NCBI GenBank assembly: GCA_946408995.1
Contig: CAMJUL010000003.1
Span: forward strand, 1-64,000
Source: an uncultured Clostridia bacterium
Lineage (GTDB): Bacteria; Bacillota; Clostridia; Christensenellales; Aristaeellaceae
Direction of reading: 5' to 3'
DNA: 64,000 bases
Translations under genes and position numbers: made by a program
The notes under the pieces: generated by a model
Database searches by the model: none
Told to the model about the DNA's origin: nothing
What the model saw: only the letters and a program-made list of their open reading frames with translations
Shown here: piece by piece, positions 10,835 to 20,242 of the stretch
Position numbering within the stretch: position 1 is the stretch's first letter
How the letters are laid out: every line of letters starts with the position of its first letter

Positions 10835-12960
10835 GCATTCTCTCCGGGGACTTCCTCCGGCAGTACGATCTCTTTTTTATACCTGCACTGCTCGTTGGAA
10901 CAAAGGTGCCAGGTTTCTCCTTTCCGGTTGGTCTTCATGGTCATATAAGCGCCGCACACGGGGCAATTCTCCCCCACAGGCCGCTCCCAGGAGACGAAAT
11001 CGCACTCCGGATACCGCTCGCAGCCATAAAATTTGCGATTTTTGCGGCTGATCTTTTCAAGGATTTCACCGCCGCACTTGGGGCACTTGACCCCGATGTA
11101 ATTCAGGATGGCCTTCGTGTTTTTGCATTCCGGGAAATTGGGGCATGCCAGGAATTTCCCAAAGCGGCCCATCCGGTAAACCATCCGCGCCCCGCACTTA
11201 TCACAAAGAACATCGCTGGGTTCGTCTTTGATCTCGATTTTTTCGATTTCCTTCTCTGCTTGCTCCAGTTCGTTTTTGAATTCCGGATAGAAGCCGCTCA
11301 GCACGTCGTGCCAGTCCTCTTTTCCAAGGGCCACCGCGTCCAGCTGCTCTTCCAGGTCTGCAGTGAACTGGGTATCCACGATCGGGGAAAAATAGCCCAT
11401 CATCAGGTGATTCACCGTGCGCCCCATCTCGGTAGGATAAAGGCGTTTTTTCTCTCGCGTGACATAGCCCCGGCTGATGATGGTCGTGATGGTCGGCGCG
11501 TAGGTGCTGGGCCTGCCGATCCCCTTTTCTTCCATCGCTTTGACCAGAGAAGCCTCGGTATAACGGGCCGGAGGCTGGGTAAAGTGCTGCTCAGCGTGGA
11601 TCTCATCCAGAAACACTTTCTCCCCTTCTTCAAGCCTTGGAAAGCCGTGGGCAACGCTTTTTTCCGCTTCGTCAAGCCCCTCTTCGTAAACGCTTGTGAA
11701 CCCCGCAAACTGTTTTTTCTCGCCGCTGAAGCGCAGGACCGTTTCCCCGTCGGAAATATCCACGCTCTGCGTCTCGTAGACCGCCGGGGGCATCTGGCAA
11801 GCCAGAAAACGGTTGTAAATCAGTTTATAAAGAAGGAACTGGTCCCGGGAAAGGAAGGGTTTGACCGCATCCGGGGTCCGTTCAATGTCCGTTGGCCGAA
11901 TGGCTTCATGAGCGTCCTGGGCATCGGAACGGCCCTTGAACACGTTGGGCTCGGCAGGCAAAAACGCCTCCCCATATTTGTTCCGGATAAATTCCCGAAC
12001 GCTGAGGACCGCGTCCTCGCTGATGCGCACAGAGTCCGTACGGATATAGGTAACCAAGCCCTGGCTGCCTTCCTTGCCGAGCTCAATGCCTTCATACAAG
12101 GCCTGAACCACCTGCATGGTTTTCTGCGTGGTGAAATTCAGCTTTCGGCCGGCTTCCTGCTGCAGGCTGGACGTGGTAAAGGGCGGCGTGGGCATCTTTT
12201 TCTTTTCGCTATGCCGGATCTGGGAAACGGTAAAGTGTCCCTTCTCGACCGTTCTTTGGGCGTCCTCCGCCTCGGAAGTGCTGTGGATCTCCGCTTTTCC
12301 GCCTCTCAGGCTGTAAAGCCGTACGTCAAAAGGCGCTTTCCGGTCGCGGTCGGCTTCGGAAAAGGCCTTCGCGGTAATCTCCCAATACTCCTCTGGGATG
12401 AAATCTTCGATTTCCTGTTCCCTGTCCACAACCATCCGCGTGGCAACCGACTGAACGCGCCCGGCGCTCAGTCCCTTTTTGACTTTGGCCCAAAGCAGCG
12501 GGGAGATCTTGTATCCCACCAGCCGATCCAGTGCGCGGCGGGCCTGCTGCGCATCCACCCGGTCCATGTCGATAGACCGGGGATTCTGGATGGCCGCCAG
12601 GACCGCCTTCTTTGTCACCTCGTTAAACTCCACCCTGCACTTGCTGGCGGGATCGACCCCAAGCGCCAGGGCCAGATGCCAGGAAATCGCTTCCCCTTCG
12701 CGGTCAGGGTCCGTAGCAAGAAAAACCTTGGAGGCACTTTTGGCCTCTTTTCTGATTTTGGCAAGGATCTTGCCGCGGCCGTGGATTGTAATATATTTCA
12801 TTTCAAACTGATGCTCACAGTCCACGCCCAATTGAGACTTTGGCAGGTCCCGGATATGGCCCTGGGAAGCCTCCACTTTGTATCCCCGCCCAAGAAAGCG
12901 GGAAATGGTTTTTGCCTTGGCCGGAGATTCTACGATCACCAGTTTCGCCTGTGCTGCCAC
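10831..12960 (-). CDS. topA: DNA topoisomerase I (type IA)
   Basis: This 709-residue enzyme relaxes negative supercoils. The Toprim domain begins KLVIVESPAKAKTISRFLG with DPDREGEAI at about residue 80. The active-site Tyr is in TYIRTDSVR (about 303). Three C-terminal four-Cys zinc ribbons follow at about 588, 625 and 667 (CDKCG..CPNFPEC, CPKCG..CERYPEC, CPVCG..CSNEQC). The ORF track starts at an upstream ATG, but GGGAGG 9 nt before GTG 12960 gives the normal start VAAQAKLVIVES. It is the first gene of its operon, with a consensus promoter just upstream. Confidence 0.95.
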   Translation of the reverse strand: MAAQAKLVIVESPAKAKTISRFLGRGYKVEASQGHIRDLPKSQLGVDCEHQFEMKYITIHGRGKILAKIRKEAKSASKVFLATDPDREGEAISWHLALALGVDPASKCRVEFNEVTKKAVLAAIQNPRSIDMDRVDAQQARRALDRLVGYKISPLLWAKVKKGLSAGRVQSVATRMVVDREQEIEDFIPEEYWEITAKAFSEADRDRKAPFDVRLYSLRGGKAEIHSTSEAEDAQRTVEKGHFTVSQIRHSEKKKMPTPPFTTSSLQQEAGRKLNFTTQKTMQVVQALYEGIELGKEGSQGLVTYIRTDSVRISEDAVLSVREFIRNKYGEAFLPAEPNVFKGRSDAQDAHEAIRPTDIERTPDAVKPFLSRDQFLLYKLIYNRFLACQMPPAVYETQSVDISDGETVLRFSGEKKQFAGFTSVYEEGLDEAEKSVAHGFPRLEEGEKVFLDEIHAEQHFTQPPARYTEASLVKAMEEKGIGRPSTYAPTITTIISRGYVTREKKRLYPTEMGRTVNHLMMGYFSPIVDTQFTADLEEQLDAVALGKEDWHDVLSGFYPEFKNELEQAEKEIEKIEIKDEPSDVLCDKCGARMVYRMGRFGKFLACPNFPECKNTKAILNYIGVKCPKCGGEILEKISRKNRKFYGCERYPECDFVSWERPVGENCPVCGAYMTMKTNRKGETWHLCSNEQCRYKKEIVLPEEVPGENA

Positions 12961-12991
12961 GTTCCATAACCTCCCGGTAGAAATTGTTCCA

Positions 12992-13021
12992 AGCATAGAG
13001 CATGATTTGTGGTTTTGTCAA
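12992..13021 (-). promoter_or_regulatory. promoter of the topA-trmFO-hslVU operon
   Basis: Minus strand: perfect TTGACA, 18-nt spacer, TATGCT, about 30 nt ahead of the topA GTG start. Confidence 0.75.
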
Positions 13022-13063
13022 GTCTGTCTTCCCGTCACGCCCCGGAACGGGGCAAAGGCAGGT

Positions 13064-13915
13064 TCATCTTGAGATCACGATGAAATTGGTGATTCCCGCA
13101 TAACGAAGCTCTTCAAAGCTCATATAAACCAGCCCCGGTTCCAATATGTGCATGTATTTCGCGTGGTTTGTCCGGTATTCGGTCCTGCAGAGCGGATCGA
13201 GAAAATAAACGTTCTGATCGTCCCACCAGGCGAGAAACACATAATGCCCCACGGTGGTAAAGGCCCCCCCGCTGGAGCAGTAGACGACGACCGCTTTCCC
13301 GTCTTCCTTGACAGCTGCAAGGCCCGTCTCCATATCCGTGACGGTCTCAAGGGACAATTGATACGACCCGCAGACGTATTTCATGTACCCGCCGACAGTC
13401 CCCTTGGCCTCGCTTCTGGACGATACCCCATTCCGGTTGTTGCCGCAGGCGTAATCGGCAAATACCAGCGGCAAAAACCGGTCATAGTCCGCCGAAGTGG
13501 TCAGGTAATAGCGGGCATGGCCGTATCCGCATTTCGCCTTGTTCAGGGAACAGCGGCACATGCTGAAGGGGCGCACCATGTCAAGGGCGATCCCAGGCAA
13601 GTCCTCTTGGGGGATCAGCGACCTTACGGCCATCGCCAGGGCCGTAGGGTTGCATCCGCCGTCTCCAAAGGGACGCATTTTGGATGAACTGTCCGCTTCG
13701 TAGGTCAGGCTCTGCCACAGCTCGTCATTCTGGGCATAATACCGGGTCTTTCCCCGTCCCGGAACGGTTTTCCATCCGGAAACGCTCTCTTCCTTGCCAA
13801 ACCAGGCCTCCGTCAAGGTCAGCTCATCGTCCGCCAGGGCAGGTGGAACCTGAAACAGCAGCAACAGCGGCAAAAGAAAGCAGACAAGCCTTTTAAAGAA
13901 TAAAAATTGTTTCAC
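13064..13915 (-). CDS. secreted C39-like papain-fold cysteine peptidase, function unknown
   Basis: This 283-residue protein has a signal peptide (KRLVCFLLPLLLLFQVPPALA). A C39-like peptidase core is suggested by the nucleophile Cys in GDGGCNPTALAMAV (about residue 90), then VGHYVFLAWWDDQ (His, about 223) and VYFLDPL (Asp, about 238). Between them is an unusual cysteine-rich stretch, SMCRCSLNKAKCGYG, and a further Cys-Gly, possibly disulfides or metal ligands. AGGAG 6 nt before GTG 13915 selects the start. It lies behind the yebC terminator, so expression may rely on read-through. The substrate is unknown. It could be a peptidoglycan or leader-peptide hydrolase, but no transporter is adjacent. 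Confidence 0.7.
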   Translation of the reverse strand: MKQFLFFKRLVCFLLPLLLLFQVPPALADDELTLTEAWFGKEESVSGWKTVPGRGKTRYYAQNDELWQSLTYEADSSSKMRPFGDGGCNPTALAMAVRSLIPQEDLPGIALDMVRPFSMCRCSLNKAKCGYGHARYYLTTSADYDRFLPLVFADYACGNNRNGVSSRSEAKGTVGGYMKYVCGSYQLSLETVTDMETGLAAVKEDGKAVVVYCSSGGAFTTVGHYVFLAWWDDQNVYFLDPLCRTEYRTNHAKYMHILEPGLVYMSFEELRYAGITNFIVISR

Positions 13916-13936
13916 TGTATTCTCCTGCACTGTGAT

Positions 13937-13974
13937 AAAAAAAGCCCGCGGCGAATCGGTTTGCCCCGGGCTTC
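13937..13974 (-). terminator. terminator after yebC
   Basis: Minus strand: AAGCCCGGGGC, 10-nt loop, GCCGCGGGCTT with one mismatch, then TTTTTTT. Confidence 0.8.
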
Positions 13975-13989
13975 ATGCCATTGGACGTC

Positions 13990-14736
13990 TTATTCTTCTT
14001 CCTCTTCCTCGGGAAGCTCGGCATTGTGGTATACTTCCGAAACGTCATCGTCATCTTCCAGCATATCCAGGAGCTTCTGGACTTTTTCCAGGGTTTCCTG
14101 GTCCGGGATGGCGACCGTGTTCTGAGGGATCATGGTCTGGTCAGCGGAAAGGAAGGAATAGCCGGCTTTTTCAAGGTTTTCCCGGACCGCGGAGAAATCA
14201 GCCGGTGCCGTCGTGATCTCAAACACATCCTCCTGCACCTTCATGTCTTCCGCGCCGGCATCCAGCGCCGTCATCATCATCTCATCCTCGTCCATGCCGG
14301 GCTGACGCTCAATCACGATCACGCCCTTGTGATCGAACATAAAGGATACCGATCCGTTGGTCCCCATGGAGCCGCCGCATTTGTCAAAAATGTGCCGGAC
14401 TTCGCTGGCGGTACGGTTCCGGTTGTCCGTCACGATATCCACCATGACGGCCACACCGCCCGGTGCGTACCCTTCATAGGTGAATTCCTCATATTCCACG
14501 CTGCTGCCTTCACCGCTGGCTTTTTTGATGGAGCGCTGGATATTGTCGTTGGGCATGTTGTTGGCCTTGCACTTGGCGATGACATCCCGCAGCTTACCGT
14601 TGACTTCCGGATTCGGTCCACCATCATGAACAGCCATTGCGATCTCACGCCCCAGCTTGGTGAAGATCTTGCCTCTGGCGGCGTCTGTTTTGCCTTTTTT
14701 GGCCTGGATATTATGCCACTTCGAATGTCCGGACAT
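13990..14736 (-). CDS. yebC: YebC/PmpR family (TACO1-like) regulatory protein
   Basis: This 248-residue protein is of the universally distributed YebC family, annotated as a transcriptional regulator and more recently linked to translation of difficult (for example poly-proline) sequences. It has the family N-terminus [32 protein letters not shown] and the block [16 protein letters not shown]. The C-terminus is very acidic ([23 protein letters not shown]). GGGAGGG precedes the start. It is a single-gene unit with its own promoter and terminator. Confidence 0.95.
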   Translation of the reverse strand: MSGHSKWHNIQAKKGKTDAARGKIFTKLGREIAMAVHDGGPNPEVNGKLRDVIAKCKANNMPNDNIQRSIKKASGEGSSVEYEEFTYEGYAPGGVAVMVDIVTDNRNRTASEVRHIFDKCGGSMGTNGSVSFMFDHKGVIVIERQPGMDEDEMMMTALDAGAEDMKVQEDVFEITTAPADFSAVRENLEKAGYSFLSADQTMIPQNTVAIPDQETLEKVQKLLDMLEDDDDVSEVYHNAELPEEEEEE

Positions 14737-14781
14737 GATAAAACCCTCCCACGGAATAACAATTTGTCAATGAACCTAAAC

Positions 14782-14811
14782 AGTATACCACAGGCACGGG
14801 GCTGCCGTCAA
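14782..14811 (-). promoter_or_regulatory. promoter of yebC
   Basis: Minus strand: TTGACG, 18-nt spacer, TGG-TATACT (extended -10), about 45 nt before the start codon. Confidence 0.75.
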
Positions 14812-14839
14812 TTTTTTGTTCCAAACCGCGCCGCAGGCC

Positions 14840-17800
14840 TCAAAACAGCGATACCTGACTGGTTTCCGGCAGGCCTTTGAGACAGCCCATGCTCCTGAGA
14901 AGGTCGATCACGGTATTGGATGCCTTGGTCCTCAGACGCAGATCTTCGACGGAAATGAACGGATCCTTCCTTGCGTCGACGATACTCTGTGCGGCGCTCT
15001 CCCCCAATCCGCCCAACGCGGTGAAGGGCACCAGCAGCGCGTTGTCCCCCCAGGGCTGAAATTTGCTCACCTCGCTTTTATACAGGTCCGCAGGCGCAAA
15101 GCGGAACCCGCGAGCCATCATCTCGACCACCATTTCCATGGCCGTAACAAGGGAATCATCCTTGGCGGTATGGTCCTTGGCTGCCGCTTTTTCGCGGAAT
15201 TCCTTCAGCTTCGCCATCGCGGCATCCTTGGAGGGCAGGATCATCTGGCAGGCGTCAAAGCCGTCTCCGCGGATGGTGAAATAGGCGGCATAATAAGCAA
15301 GGGGCCGGTAGACCTTATACCATGCCACCCGGAGCGCCATGGTCACATAGGCCACGGCATGGCCCTTGGGAAACATGTATTTGATTTTATGGCAGCTGTC
15401 AATAAACCAGGCCGGAACATTGTGCTCCGTCATGGCCGCTTCCATTTCCGGTTTGAGTCCTTTCCCCTTGCGAACGTTTTCCATGATATCAAAGGCCATT
15501 TTGGCCTCGACGCCCATTTCCATCAGCTGATTCATAATGTCATCCCGGGTGCAAAGGCACTGGCTCAAAGGGGCGATCCCCCGATCGATCAGGTCTTTGG
15601 CATTGCCAAGCCATACGTCTGTACCGTGCGACAGTCCTGAGATCCGGATCAGTTCCTGCATCGTCGTAGGCTTTGTATCCATCAGCATGCCCCGGACAAA
15701 GGGCGTGCCAAACTCCGGTACGCCAAGCGTCCCGGTGTTGCAGTCGATCTCCGCGCTTGTCACGCCAAGCGCCTCCGGCCCCTTGAACAGACTCATCACC
15801 TTTTTGTCATCCAAAGGAATGTCGCGGTAGTTGACGTGGGTCAGTTCCTCCAGGAAATGCAGCATCGTTGGATCGTCATGTCCGAGAATATCCAGCTTGA
15901 CCAGGATATCGTGCATGGAGCTGAAGTCAAAATGGGTCGTGGTAATGCCGCACTCCAGGTCGTCCGCGGGATGCTGGATCGCCGTGAACTGGCAGATGTC
16001 ATATTCTTTGGGTACGACAACCATCCCGGCAGGATGCTGGCCCGTGGTTCGCTTGATCCCGACGCATCCTGCGGCCAAACGGTTCTTTTCCGCCTCGCTG
16101 GCGGTCAGCCCGCGTTCCTCAAGGTATTTCATGACATACCCATATGCAGTCTTGTCCGCGAGGGTCCCAATGGTGCCGGCACGATACACATATTTTTCCC
16201 CAAAGAGTTCCTTGACATAGTTATGGGCAATGGGCTGGTATTCCCCGGAGAAATTCAGGTCGATATCCGGCACCTTATCCCCCTTGAAGCCAAGAAAAAC
16301 CTCAAACGGAATATCGAATCCATCCTTTTCCAGTGGCGTCTGGCAAACCGGACACTGCTTGTCAGGAAGGTCGACACCGATGGTATACCCCTTGGGAATG
16401 TCAAAGAACCCTTTTCTGCACTTGGGACAGCGGTAATGCGGCGGAAGGGCATTCACTTCGGTGATCCCGGTCATAAAGGCGACCAGGGACGAACCGACAC
16501 TACCCCGGCTGCCGACCACATATCCGTCACGGAGCGATTTGCCGACAAGCTTGGTGGCAATCGAATAGAGGGTCGCATACCCGTATCCTATAATGGATTT
16601 GAGTTCCTTTTCCAGACGTTTGCGGATCAGGTCCGGAAGTTCCTCCCCATAAAGCTCCTTCGCGCGTCCCCAGGTCATTTCGGTGACTTCCCTCTCCGCA
16701 TCCTCCCAGTAGGGCGAGAACGTGGTCTTCCCCTCCGGATGCTTCGGATACAGGGTGATCTCATCGATCCTGGAGGAGATCAGCCGGGGATTGTCAATGA
16801 CGACTTCATGCGCCTTCTTCTCCCCAAGATAAGAGAATTCTTCAAGCATTTCGTCGGTCGTTTTAAAATAGAGGGGCGGTTGATTGTCCGCATCCGAAAA
16901 ACCTTGCCCCGCCTGAATAATGGACCTGAAAATGGCATCCCTCGGGTCCAGGAAATGCACATCCCCCGTGGCGCAGACAGGAAGCCCCAGCCTTTGCCCC
17001 AGCTCAACGATCCTGCGGTTGTTGTCCCTCAGTTCCTCGTCATCCCGGACCCGGCCGTTCCGTTTCAGATAAGCGTTGTTCCCTATAGGCTGTATCTCCA
17101 GGTAATCGTAAAACCTGGCGATCCTGGAGAGCTCTTTGGTATCCTTCCCGTCCAGGATCGCCTCATACAGTTCTCCCTCGGAACAGGCGCTGCCGACGAT
17201 GACTCCCTGACGGTATTTCTGCAGAATCGACCTTGGGATCATGGGCCTGCGCTTGAAATAGTGGATATGCGCCTCCGACACCATATGATTCAGGTTTTCC
17301 AGGCCTTTTTGGGTGGCCGCGAGCAGGATGATATGGGTAGAGGTGCCAAGCGTGTATTTGCTGCTGACCTGGTTGAGCTGCCGGAGGGTCTTCATGCCCC
17401 TGGAACGGCACTCATCGAGCATTTGCGCAAGGCACAGGGCCGTGGCGTTGGCGTCATTGACCGCCCGGTGCGCGCCTTTGAGCACCACGTGCAGGTGCTT
17501 GCAAACGCTGGAAAGCCGGTGGGTCTTCAGTTCGGGATAGAGCTTTCTTGCAAGCATCAGCGTATCCAGCTGAAGAAATGCGTCCTCCCGTCCGATGCGC
17601 TTGAGCTCGCTGCGGAGCACGGAGCAGTCGAAATTGGCATTGTGCGCGGCGATCGGGGCGCCGTCCACAAAATCCATCAGCTTCGGGATTGCTTCCGCCG
17701 CCTTCGGCGCGCCTGAGAGCATCTGGTCGGTGATATGCGTCAGCTGTGTGATCGTCTCAGGAAGAGGCATTTCCGGATCCACGAACAGGTTCAGGCTATC

Positions 17801-19183
17801 CACAACGTGCCCGTTCACAAGCTTGACGGCCCCGATCTCAATGACCCGATCCTTGCTGGTATTCAGCCCGGTGGTCTCAAAATCAAGCACCACGATCGGG
17901 GACGAAAATGCGCTGTCGCCCTCTCCTTCAACGATGGGCGCGTCGTCGGTCAGATATCCTTCCAGCCCGGGGATCAGCTTGATGCCCGCTTTTTTTGCGC
18001 TGGAAAAAGCCTCCGGAAAGGCTTGGACGACCCCGTGATCCGTGATGGCGATGGCTTCGTGCCCCCATTCCTTGGCCCGCTGGATCAGGGCGGAGGGAGA
18101 GGCGATGGCATCCATATTGCTCATGTTGGTATGAAGATGCAGCTCGATGCGTTTTTCCGCTGCGTTGTCCATGCGTTTTTCCAAAGGTGCTTCCGAAATG
18201 TCCCGCGCCATGACCACCGTTTCTTTGCTGAAAGTGTCAAACTGGGCATTCCCACGCACAAGGATCCCCATCTCCGGCTTGATCCGGGACAGGACCTCAT
18301 TGACTTTTTCTTTTTCCTCTTCGCTGATGGGCGGCGGGGATTCCTTCTCGGACGCGTTCAGCCTGCGGTCCCGGTAGTGAAGAAAAATCTTGCATTTGAT
18401 CGTATCCGTATAATCCGTCACCGAGAAGGTCAGCAGAACGGTTTCTCCATTGCTGATCTCCCGGCTCTCCACGGAGAGGACCTTGCCCTGAATGGTCACG
18501 ATGCCGCTGTTTTCGTTGATCTCGTGGATCTCAACGGGCTTATCTGCAATCATCCTCCCGCGGATTTTGACGTCGCTGCTCTTCTTTTTCTGCGCCGGCC
18601 TGCTCTCCTTCACCAGCGCATTGCGTTCTTTTTCAAACTCCTCCTGTCTCAGCAGGTTTTCCCGCCTGCGTTCATCCTCCATCTGAAGGATCCTTTTCTG
18701 GCTGTCCCCTTCCACTCGGACCGCAACCGGCGTGTCGAGACGAAAGATATCCTTCACGGCCCTGGACAGCTTTTCGGGAATGCCGGCGTTGACAAGAAAT
18801 TGGCGCACAAACTCGTCCGGAACATCCAAATTGACTCTCCCGTTTCCGGCAGACCAATGGATATCAAATTCCCAGGAGCGAACGGCCGGGCATTCCCGGA
18901 GGAGAAACTGGTTCAGCGGCAGCGCGTATTTTTCCGGATCCTGAAAAAAAGGCATCGCGAGCGACGGGCTCGCAACACGTACCTGTGTTCTGATTTCCGG
19001 AAAGGATTTCGCGACCAGATCCCGTATCGCAAAAAAGCCCTTTTCCCCGATCAGCTGTTCCGACAGAAAGGAAAAGCAGGCTTTGTTCTCCGCTTTGTTA
19101 TAACGGATATTCTCTATGGAGATCTTCTCCCTGCTTTCCGGGAGAAGACGGCAGATCTCTTCGATCAGTTCACTGTATTTCAT
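14840..19183 (-). CDS. polC: DNA polymerase III, PolC-type alpha subunit
   Basis: This 1447-residue replicative polymerase is of the low-GC Gram-positive PolC class. In order there is an N-terminal domain; an OB fold (GIVTIQGKVLSVESRE, about 225-310); a PHP domain split around the exonuclease (ELHLHTNMSNMDA at about 346); a DnaQ-like 3'-5' exonuclease (VVLDFETTGLNTSKD, about 431); and the C-family polymerase core with a four-Cys zinc site (CPKCRKGFF to CPVCQTP, about 920-955) and catalytic VPDIDLNFSG (about 973). The start overlaps ispG by 14 nt and has GGAG upstream. It is the last gene of the frr-polC operon. Bacillus has proS before polC; here ispG is adjacent. Confidence 0.97.
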   Translation of the reverse strand: MKYSELIEEICRLLPESREKISIENIRYNKAENKACFSFLSEQLIGEKGFFAIRDLVAKSFPEIRTQVRVASPSLAMPFFQDPEKYALPLNQFLLRECPAVRSWEFDIHWSAGNGRVNLDVPDEFVRQFLVNAGIPEKLSRAVKDIFRLDTPVAVRVEGDSQKRILQMEDERRRENLLRQEEFEKERNALVKESRPAQKKKSSDVKIRGRMIADKPVEIHEINENSGIVTIQGKVLSVESREISNGETVLLTFSVTDYTDTIKCKIFLHYRDRRLNASEKESPPPISEEEKEKVNEVLSRIKPEMGILVRGNAQFDTFSKETVVMARDISEAPLEKRMDNAAEKRIELHLHTNMSNMDAIASPSALIQRAKEWGHEAIAITDHGVVQAFPEAFSSAKKAGIKLIPGLEGYLTDDAPIVEGEGDSAFSSPIVVLDFETTGLNTSKDRVIEIGAVKLVNGHVVDSLNLFVDPEMPLPETITQLTHITDQMLSGAPKAAEAIPKLMDFVDGAPIAAHNANFDCSVLRSELKRIGREDAFLQLDTLMLARKLYPELKTHRLSSVCKHLHVVLKGAHRAVNDANATALCLAQMLDECRSRGMKTLRQLNQVSSKYTLGTSTHIILLAATQKGLENLNHMVSEAHIHYFKRRPMIPRSILQKYRQGVIVGSACSEGELYEAILDGKDTKELSRIARFYDYLEIQPIGNNAYLKRNGRVRDDEELRDNNRRIVELGQRLGLPVCATGDVHFLDPRDAIFRSIIQAGQGFSDADNQPPLYFKTTDEMLEEFSYLGEKKAHEVVIDNPRLISSRIDEITLYPKHPEGKTTFSPYWEDAEREVTEMTWGRAKELYGEELPDLIRKRLEKELKSIIGYGYATLYSIATKLVGKSLRDGYVVGSRGSVGSSLVAFMTGITEVNALPPHYRCPKCRKGFFDIPKGYTIGVDLPDKQCPVCQTPLEKDGFDIPFEVFLGFKGDKVPDIDLNFSGEYQPIAHNYVKELFGEKYVYRAGTIGTLADKTAYGYVMKYLEERGLTASEAEKNRLAAGCVGIKRTTGQHPAGMVVVPKEYDICQFTAIQHPADDLECGITTTHFDFSSMHDILVKLDILGHDDPTMLHFLEELTHVNYRDIPLDDKKVMSLFKGPEALGVTSAEIDCNTGTLGVPEFGTPFVRGMLMDTKPTTMQELIRISGLSHGTDVWLGNAKDLIDRGIAPLSQCLCTRDDIMNQLMEMGVEAKMAFDIMENVRKGKGLKPEMEAAMTEHNVPAWFIDSCHKIKYMFPKGHAVAYVTMALRVAWYKVYRPLAYYAAYFTIRGDGFDACQMILPSKDAAMAKLKEFREKAAAKDHTAKDDSLVTAMEMVVEMMARGFRFAPADLYKSEVSKFQPWGDNALLVPFTALGGLGESAAQSIVDARKDPFISVEDLRLRTKASNTVIDLLRSMGCLKGLPETSQVSLF

Positions 19184-20222
19184 TCAGATAACTCCGTACT
19201 GCCTGGATAAACGCTCCCGCAATGTCCCCGGTCAGACGCCGGACGTACTTTCCGTCAATATACAGGGCCCCGCATTGATCCCCGCCGCATAGGGCGACCT
19301 GGGCTTCCCCCGCTTCTCCCGGACCATTTACGACGCAGCCCATGACCGCCACCGTAATGTCCCGTGTTTCATCCTTGAATGCCTCTTCCACCTGTCTTGC
19401 GATGGCGGGCGTGTCAAGCCGGGTCCTGCCGCAGGTGGGACAGGAAACCAGGCGGAACCCTTTCCGGAATCCTATCGCCTTCAGGATGGAAAGGGCGGCT
19501 CTTGGCTCCTCCTCCGGATCCCCTGTCAGGGAAACCCGAATGGTATCCCCGATCCCCTCAAGGAGCAGCGTTCCGATCCCGATCGCGCTTTTCAGAGTCC
19601 CCTGTCCCGGAAGTCCTGCTTCGGTAATCCCTACGTGAAGCGGATAATCGCACCGTTCGGCACACAGCCTGTATGCCTCCACGGTGGTTTTTACATCAGA
19701 GGATTTCAGGCTCAGAACAATCTCCCCGAAGCCTTCCTCCTCCAGAAGGGCCGCATGATACAGGGCGGATTCCACCATCCCCTCCGGGGTCACGCCGCCA
19801 TAGCGGGACAGGATCTCTTTTTCCAGGGATCCGGAGTTGACGCCGACGCGCACCGGCACATGATGCATTTTGCAGGCCTGGGCGACCCGTCTGACATTCT
19901 CCCGGCCTCCAATGTTGCCAGGATTGATCCGCAGGCTCTGGATCCCGTTTTCAACACTGGCCACCGCCAGTTTCCAATCAAAATGAATATCTGCCGACAA
20001 AGGAACGGGGGAATGGTCCACATAATAGCGGACATTGCCGCAGCTCTCCTGATCGAAAACCGAGATCCGGACCAGATCACAGCCCGCTTTTGCAAGGCGA
20101 AGGATCTGGGCCAGGGTGCTCTCCCTGTCCCTGGTGTCCGTATTGGTCATGCTCTGGACGGAGACCGGCGCACCGCCGCCGATCAAAAGATCCCCGACCT
20201 TGACCTGTTTTTGGGATGCCAT
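19170..20222 (-). CDS. ispG: 4-hydroxy-3-methylbut-2-en-1-yl diphosphate synthase (IspG/GcpE)
   Basis: This 350-residue [4Fe-4S] enzyme of the MEP isoprenoid pathway converts MEcPP to HMBPP. Cluster ligands are visible in VSCPTCGRTRLDT and VMGCVVNGPGEA. The N-terminal barrel begins VKVGDLLIGGGAPVSVQSMTNTDTRD. AAGGAG 8 nt upstream selects ATG 20222 over an upstream GTG that overlaps the rseP stop. It shares the operon with dxr, the second MEP step, and uppS, an end user of the isoprenoids made. Confidence 0.96.
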   Translation of the reverse strand: MASQKQVKVGDLLIGGGAPVSVQSMTNTDTRDRESTLAQILRLAKAGCDLVRISVFDQESCGNVRYYVDHSPVPLSADIHFDWKLAVASVENGIQSLRINPGNIGGRENVRRVAQACKMHHVPVRVGVNSGSLEKEILSRYGGVTPEGMVESALYHAALLEEEGFGEIVLSLKSSDVKTTVEAYRLCAERCDYPLHVGITEAGLPGQGTLKSAIGIGTLLLEGIGDTIRVSLTGDPEEEPRAALSILKAIGFRKGFRLVSCPTCGRTRLDTPAIARQVEEAFKDETRDITVAVMGCVVNGPGEAGEAQVALCGGDQCGALYIDGKYVRRLTGDIAGAFIQAVRSYLNEIQ

Positions 20223-20242
20223 TGTTTCGTCTCCTTCCCCGG

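Noticed and set aside
10822-12969. 715-codon plus-strand ORF antisense to topA
   Set aside because: Shadow of topA. The topA motifs are unmistakable on the other strand.
13037-13051. Hairpin GCCCC-GGAAC-GGGGC as a terminator after the C39-like gene
   Set aside because: There is no U-tract on either strand, and it is close to the topA promoter. Left uncalled.
15836-17716. 626-codon plus-strand ORF antisense to polC
   Set aside because: It is the shadow of a strongly conserved gene, with no ribosome-binding site or family motif. Long antisense ORFs are expected at this G+C content.
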